Shown here: positions 60,207 through 64,000 of the stretch, piece by piece
How positions within the stretch are numbered: position 1 is the stretch's first letter
Layout: each line of letters begins with the position of its first letter
Assembly: GCA_033239525.1 (NCBI GenBank)
Contig: BSYO01000004.1
Coordinates: forward strand, 23,536,037 to 23,600,036
Origin: Nepenthes gracilis
Taxonomy: Eukaryota > Streptophyta > Magnoliopsida > Caryophyllales > Nepenthaceae
Reading direction: 5' to 3'
DNA length: 64,000 bases
The notes under the pieces: generated by a model
The model's input: the letters and a program-made list of their open reading frames with translations, nothing else
The model's database searches: none
Told to the model about the DNA's origin: nothing
Position numbers and translations under genes: made by a program

Positions 60207-60683
60207 GCTTCATGCCCGAACACTCGAAGATCTATCACTGGCTACTGCACCTTCATTGGGAACTCCCTTATCTCCTGGAAGTGCAAGAAACAATCGGTTG
60301 TTTCCCGCTCCTCGGCAGAAGCCGAATATCGATCCATGGCTACCACTTGCTGCGAACTCTCTTGGCTCCGTTATATCTTACGCGATTTGCGGATACTACA
60401 CTCTCACGCTGCTGATCTCTACTGCGACAATCAAGCTGCTCTGCACATAGCCGCCAATCCTGTTTTCCACGAACGGACCAAGCACATTGAACTGGATTGT
60501 CATTTGGTTCGTGATAAGATTCAAGACGGCAATGTTCGAACTCATTATGTGACCACTCATAATCAACTTGCCGATATGTTCACCAAGATTTTACCCGCAC
60601 ACCGGTTGAAAATTCACTTATCCAAGCTGGGTATACTCAATATATATGCTCCACCTTGTAGGGGGGTATTAGAAAATATATAA
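60207..60683 (+). pseudogene. copia RNase H
   Basis: In two frames: [24 protein letters not shown] text near 60210-60275, then [40 protein letters not shown] and [20 protein letters not shown], ending [19 protein letters not shown]. The DNQAA and HIELDCH motifs are intact. Confidence 0.85.
60657..60666 (+). other. polypurine tract
   Basis: TGTAGGGGGG immediately precedes the 3' LTR. Confidence 0.85.
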
Positions 60684-60942
60684 AGTAAAATATAGGGAGT
60701 ATATTAGAATAGGAAATACTGTATATTGCATTGCATATTTTCCTTTTCTATTTTTTGCCGTTGTATTTTCCTTTTTCGTTTGCTGCCTTCCACCTTATAA
60801 AAGGCGGCCCAATTCCTTCTTGTAAACCAATTAAAGATTCAGCTAAAATGAAATAATGGCTGGCGTCCATTCTTCCCTTCGTCTCTCCCTTTCTGCGTCC
60901 TCTTCGCCTCCTTCGTCCTAACCTCTGTTCAGAAACTTCACA
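60667..60942 (+). repeat. 3' LTR (276 bp)
   Basis: Same length as the 5' LTR and also starting TATTAG and ending TTCACA, with 8 substitutions and no indels relative to it. Confidence 0.93.
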
Positions 60943-60947
60943 ATTGG

Positions 60948-61490
60948 TCCTGCTCTCGTGATGAATCCGGAGTGAGCTCATAGACAATGCCGTGCTTTCC
61001 AGCAACCTATTCCTTGTTAAAATGCAGTGTTACATTAACTATAATGAATTGGACCCATTTGTTTATTATGGTAGTTCAATATCGTTCTAGGTTGTTTCAA
61101 ATGCACTTGTAGCAAAATAAGATTAGATACATTAACTTATTAAAAGAATCTTAATCTTGCTTATGCTTCCGAGGGATATGTAAGAAGAATGCATTCTAAG
61201 CTAGCAGGTGCTCTTGCTTGAAACTAGCTACTAACTCGTGATTATGTTTCCAAATCATATGTTATATTTCCGCTCATTTCACAGTTCTTTTTTTCCCCCT
61301 ATGATTGGGACAAAAATCAAGACTTTCTGTATGCAAATAATTTCTAGCTGCATTTTTTGCAGAAGAAGCAGGTTCGTCTAAAAAGTGGAGCTTTCTTCCT
61401 TGCAACTCAAAGAAGGCAACACAGCAAAGTAACTCGAAGGAGATGAGGCAAGAAATTGGCAATTTCTTGGCATCTTTTACTGGCCTATGA
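60948..61490 (+). pseudogene. unidentified gene, rest of split exon and probable last exon
   Basis: Right of the copia element the interrupted frame goes on SCS, with a possible donor at CTCTC|GTGATG (60957). A good acceptor, CATTTTTTGCAG|AAGAAG, opens an exon at 61363-61490 that joins in phase and reads EAGSSKKWSFLPCNSKKATQ, QSNSKEMRQEIGNFLASFTG, L and stop. An alternative donor GGA|GTGAGC would give another, shorter tail. The coding potential is moderate and the family is unknown; the 3' region to about 61850 may be untranslated. Confidence 0.4.
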
Positions 61491-62481
61491 CGGCGAAGGA
61501 TAAATTGAGCACATCAAGCCATAAGCGATTGGGAAAAAGCACATAGAATTGAGGAAACCGGGAAACAATCCCCAGGAAGTTAAACCTCGAGAAAGAAACA
61601 TTAGAGGCATAAAGGTGACAGGAATAATTCAGTAACCTAATGCAGCCATGACATTGAGGACAATATATGGCTTTGCTGGCTGTCAGACATCCTCTGCTGG
61701 CAAGAAAGGAAGAAGCATTACAGCGAAAAATCATCTCAGTAGTTGTTGAAATTGAAGGAGAGTCTTGATGTAATGATAGAGCTATCGGCGTGCATCCTAG
61801 TTGTAGAAATTCTCTATTACATATTGCAAAATAAGATAGCGTATAATATATATAAAAGTAGTCCGATCCTTATTTGAATCCAACACATACCAAAAGCTTG
61901 TGCACTGAGTTTTCCTTTTGTTTTAAGAAGTTGAAGACATGGAAATCATAGTAGTTATAGTATCTCATTGAGGAAGTTATTTCTCCACACTATGAACTCA
62001 AACTAAGTTTAATTTTTCTAAATAAAAAGGAAAAGCATTTTTTTTTTTATTTCATTTTCCATATACCTGCTACAACATGAGTTAGATTTATTAGTCCAAT
62101 AACGTGGTCGTTTCATTTCTAATAGCTACTGTTTTACATTAAACTTCAAAATTTCATAATCTTATTGAAATCTAATCTCTCAAAATTGCAGGAGTAAACT
62201 ATGAACTGCAGTTTCATCTGTTCCAGACTCTTGAAAGTGGTTCAAACATCTTTTTACAGCTGCTATCATTGTTTAGCAATGAATGAAACAAAAACGTCTC
62301 TACAGCTATGGAGATCTTGTCTTCACCTAAACTCTCCTTCTCCCTTAAAAGGAGGCTTCAACCTGACAAAAAAAAAAAAAAAAAGAAGGAAAAACCATAA
62401 ACAGAAAGATGCTATCTGGTCACAATCAATTTCAGAAGCAGCAGTGGCGGCGGCGCTTGAATATTGGGGAGGAGCATAAGT
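61491..62481. other. no recognised gene
   Basis: Probable 3' region of the split plus-strand gene, followed by AT-rich DNA with an A-run near 62369-62385. Antisense open frames here are not supported. Confidence 0.45.
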
Positions 62482-62727
62482 TTACTTGTTCTGGGTCGGA
62501 TTTGATCTGCTGGAAGGTATTCTTCGAAAGCTGGAATCCACCTTTGGAAACGGATGCTTCTTCATCAATCGAAGATCCTGAAGAGCTTCAGAAGCCGTAG
62601 ACTCGGAAGATGAAAGCGCCCTCGTTGATGTAAGTATCCTCCTCGCTTTAGTGACATTGAACCAGGAGAACAAAATCAATGCAAGAATAGCAAGAATAAT
62701 TGGCTTGCAGTAGACCTTCATGATCAT
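62482..62727 (-). CDS. small secreted CLE-like signalling peptide precursor, 81 aa
   Basis: CLE peptides are short arabinosylated or hydroxylated signals cut from secreted precursors and perceived by leucine-rich receptor kinases. This single-exon frame starts MIMKVYCKPIILAILALILF, a clear hydrophobic signal peptide of about 28 residues ending near NVTKA-RR. A variable Ser-rich middle follows (RALSSSESTASEALQDL), and the C-terminus is FPKVDSSFRRIPSSRSNPTQ-NK. The RRIP(S)..SNPTQN end resembles the CLE box (R..P.GP.P..N), but it has Ser/Arg where Gly-Pro is usual and one extra residue, so assignment to CLE is tentative. The frame extends to 62751, but the upstream codon there is TTG; the first ATG is 62727, which also fits the TATA position. 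It is a typical precursor length. Confidence 0.65.
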   Translation of the reverse strand: MIMKVYCKPIILAILALILFSWFNVTKARRILTSTRALSSSESTASEALQDLRLMKKHPFPKVDSSFRRIPSSRSNPTQNK

Positions 62728-62762
62728 ACTCTTTTCTTTTGGTAGTGACAATTAAGTGGTTG

Positions 62763-62785
62763 AAGCTTATATATATATATATACA
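62763..62785 (-). promoter_or_regulatory. TATA region of CLE-like gene
   Basis: A (TA)n-type string, GCTTATGTATATATATATAT on the minus strand, lies 36-58 bases upstream of the chosen ATG, leaving a very short leader. Confidence 0.5.
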
Positions 62786-63845
62786 TAAGCAATCTTCTGT
62801 ATCAATGTGATCTACTAAGGATCTCAAGTAAAAGAGGGATCATGTGATGCTCTTTTGACTGACTTAAAAACGTGGTTCCAACTCTGACCCAATAAAATTA
62901 TTTTGTTAACAACCTAACTTCACAGTGGTCATGTGATTAGTCATGTGATAATATCAGATTAGCTTCTTGGGGTGCTAAAATAGCTAATTATATATTATGG
63001 GCACGTACCATTTTCCCTGTGCTTATCCTTCATACTTTAGAGTTTTAGCCCTAACATTTATAACGTCATTTTTCTCTGAGTTCTTTTGGAAGCTGTGCAA
63101 TTTGACAAATATGCTCCACTGGTACTAAAAAATGTCTCTTTTAATTGTTCTTTGATTAAGTAAGCCATTTTTTAAAGCTTCTACATGACCGATATTAGCT
63201 ATTATTTTTTGCTTCTTACAGGTATAAATTTATATATTTTGTGATCATTTGGGTTTTTTAATTCAGAAGAATTTTGAAATGTCCTAGTAAAATTAGTTGA
63301 GACATGGATGGAAAAAAACAGAAGACCCAAATATATGAGTAGACAAGAGAAAATTTACCATAATGTTCGGCCTAATAAGTTAGAATTTAAGAACAAGTCT
63401 AAAAGCTCGGAACAGGTGACTCAAGTTAGGATGTACAAACTGTCATCTAAATGGGCCTAGTTACCTATATAGGCCGAAGGCACATACCCAAGCACTGGAT
63501 CCCCTCAGTGTGACAAGTGAGCTCTACTGTGTTGACACATCACCATTGGGGAACAAAAGGGGGACGTGTCGATATTCCAATGAATAGGTGGTTGGTACTG
63601 GTGGCAGCCAACAGACTTCATTAAGGCTCTTCATCAACTTATGTAGTGGTCCAATAAGGGACTAGGAGCTTGCTCGGCTGCAAGCCCCTAGGCTATAAGA
63701 GACATCAGTCACCATCTCCTCGCTCAAAGATTGACCTCTCTTGGACATGTATAGATAAATGGGAAGGCATGTATAGATAAATGGGAAGGCCAATTATCCA
63801 GTGAAAAAAAAAATTAAATCAATCTAAAGACCTTCCAAGCCTTCT

Positions 63846-63887
<42 letters not shown>

Positions 63888-63983
63888 AAGGAGTGCTAGC
63901 AAGAGAAAAAGGGAGAGAGAGCGCCCGGGTCCAAAATATAAGAAAAAGGAAGGGAGAGGGAATCCTAGAAGAAAACCCACAGA
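62786..63983. other. intergenic, then probable promoter of a gene beyond the edge
   Basis: Contains a 22-bp unit duplicated in tandem (63745-63788, CATGTATAGATAAATGGGAA-GG) and a CT/TA microsatellite (63845-63888). No other feature is recognised. Confidence 0.5.
63845..63888. repeat. (CT)n(AT)n compound microsatellite
   Basis: About 13 CT units pass directly into about 8 AT units. The AT part could serve as the TATA region of the possible gene at the right edge. Confidence 0.9.
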
Positions 63984-64000
63984 GATGGAGGGAATGGATT
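63984..64000 (+). CDS. possible gene start at window edge (partial)
   Basis: ATGGAGGGAATGG follows a purine-rich, leader-like stretch about 95 bases downstream of a TATA-like run (TATATATATATAAAGG, about 63873-63892). Only five codons are visible (MEGMD), so no product can be named. Confidence 0.25.

Larger units (their letters stand above)
55878..60942 (+). mobile_element. complete Ty1/copia element (5065 bp), relatively young, coding region broken
   Basis: Two 276-bp LTRs (55878-56153 and 60667-60942) differ at 8 positions by my count (about 2.9%). A perfect ATTGG duplication flanks it (55873-55877 and 60943-60947). Primer site, gag with a copia-type N-terminal domain, zinc knuckles, protease, integrase, RT, RNase H and a purine tract are all present in copia order. 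At least five frame changes and several stops break the polyprotein. The short LTRs and gag type suggest an RE1/Ale-like lineage (inference). Confidence 0.95.

Noticed and set aside
3865..62727. General sequencing indel errors as the cause of all broken frames
   Set aside because: FLZ, the 94-residue gene, remorin and the CLE-like gene are all intact across many exons, so the lesions are concentrated in mobile or duplicated sequence.
62482..62751. 89-residue version of the CLE-like protein
   Set aside because: Its first codon is TTG; the first ATG is at 62727, downstream of the TATA region.
1..64000. tRNA, rRNA, CRISPR, bacterial-type operons or viral integration
   Set aside because: No tRNA cloverleaf-type boxes, rRNA segments, spaced direct-repeat arrays or pararetroviral motifs were recognised by eye.

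Overview
The window looks like nuclear DNA of a eudicot plant. It is AT-rich with long gene-poor stretches, its genes have GT-AG introns, the families are plant-specific (remorin, FCS-like zinc finger, a CLE-like peptide), and it is filled with Ty1/copia and Ty3/gypsy-type LTR retrotransposons at every stage of decay. Gene models were spliced by eye from the sequence.

Layout. 1-2949: left-truncated, minus-strand Tnt1-like copia element with a 665-bp LTR. 3865-4476: intact two-exon FCS-like zinc finger (FLZ) gene, minus strand. 8236-13977: decayed but intron-bearing copy of the eIF2B alpha-subunit gene, minus strand. 14762-17956: a telo-box leader, a diverged 470-bp segmental duplication and a 140-bp-class tandem repeat, with no convincing protein. 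19372-20028: solo LTR. 20605-21366: intact two-exon gene for a 94-residue conserved-looking small protein, minus strand; its second exon is too short for ordinary ORF calling. 23222-25115: old LTR carrying GC-rich tandem repeats, into which a complete 468-bp miniature retrotransposon (TRIM) has inserted. 27910-28826: another LTR remnant. 29456-35429: fragments of an unrecognised minus-strand gene, split inside an exon by a complete 5369-bp copia element (30010-35378, target duplication CATCT). 36282-36485: 52-bp minisatellite. 37120-47663: mostly LTR remnants, including a solo LTR with a perfect duplication (46615-47663). 49583-52961: intact five-exon remorin gene, plus strand. 54840-55691: gypsy-type gag/LTR remnant. 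55745-61490: a second unrecognised gene, plus strand, split inside an exon by a 5065-bp copia element (55878-60942, target duplication ATTGG). 62482-62727: small secreted CLE-like peptide gene, minus strand. The right edge may hold the start of another gene.

How the parts relate. There is no operon-like or pathway linkage among the genes. The genes that look intact are FLZ (SnRK1-linked signalling in the known family), remorin (plasma-membrane nanodomains), the CLE-like peptide (a cell-cell signal candidate) and the 94-residue protein. Much of the rest records transposition: two copia elements landed in coding exons, a TRIM landed in a tandem repeat, and several solo LTRs remain. I did not find a clearly new molecular system. 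The points most worth a second look are the complete TRIM nested in a minisatellite, the two exon-disrupting insertions, the W-box-rich LTRs, the CLE-like gene and the unannotated 94-residue protein.
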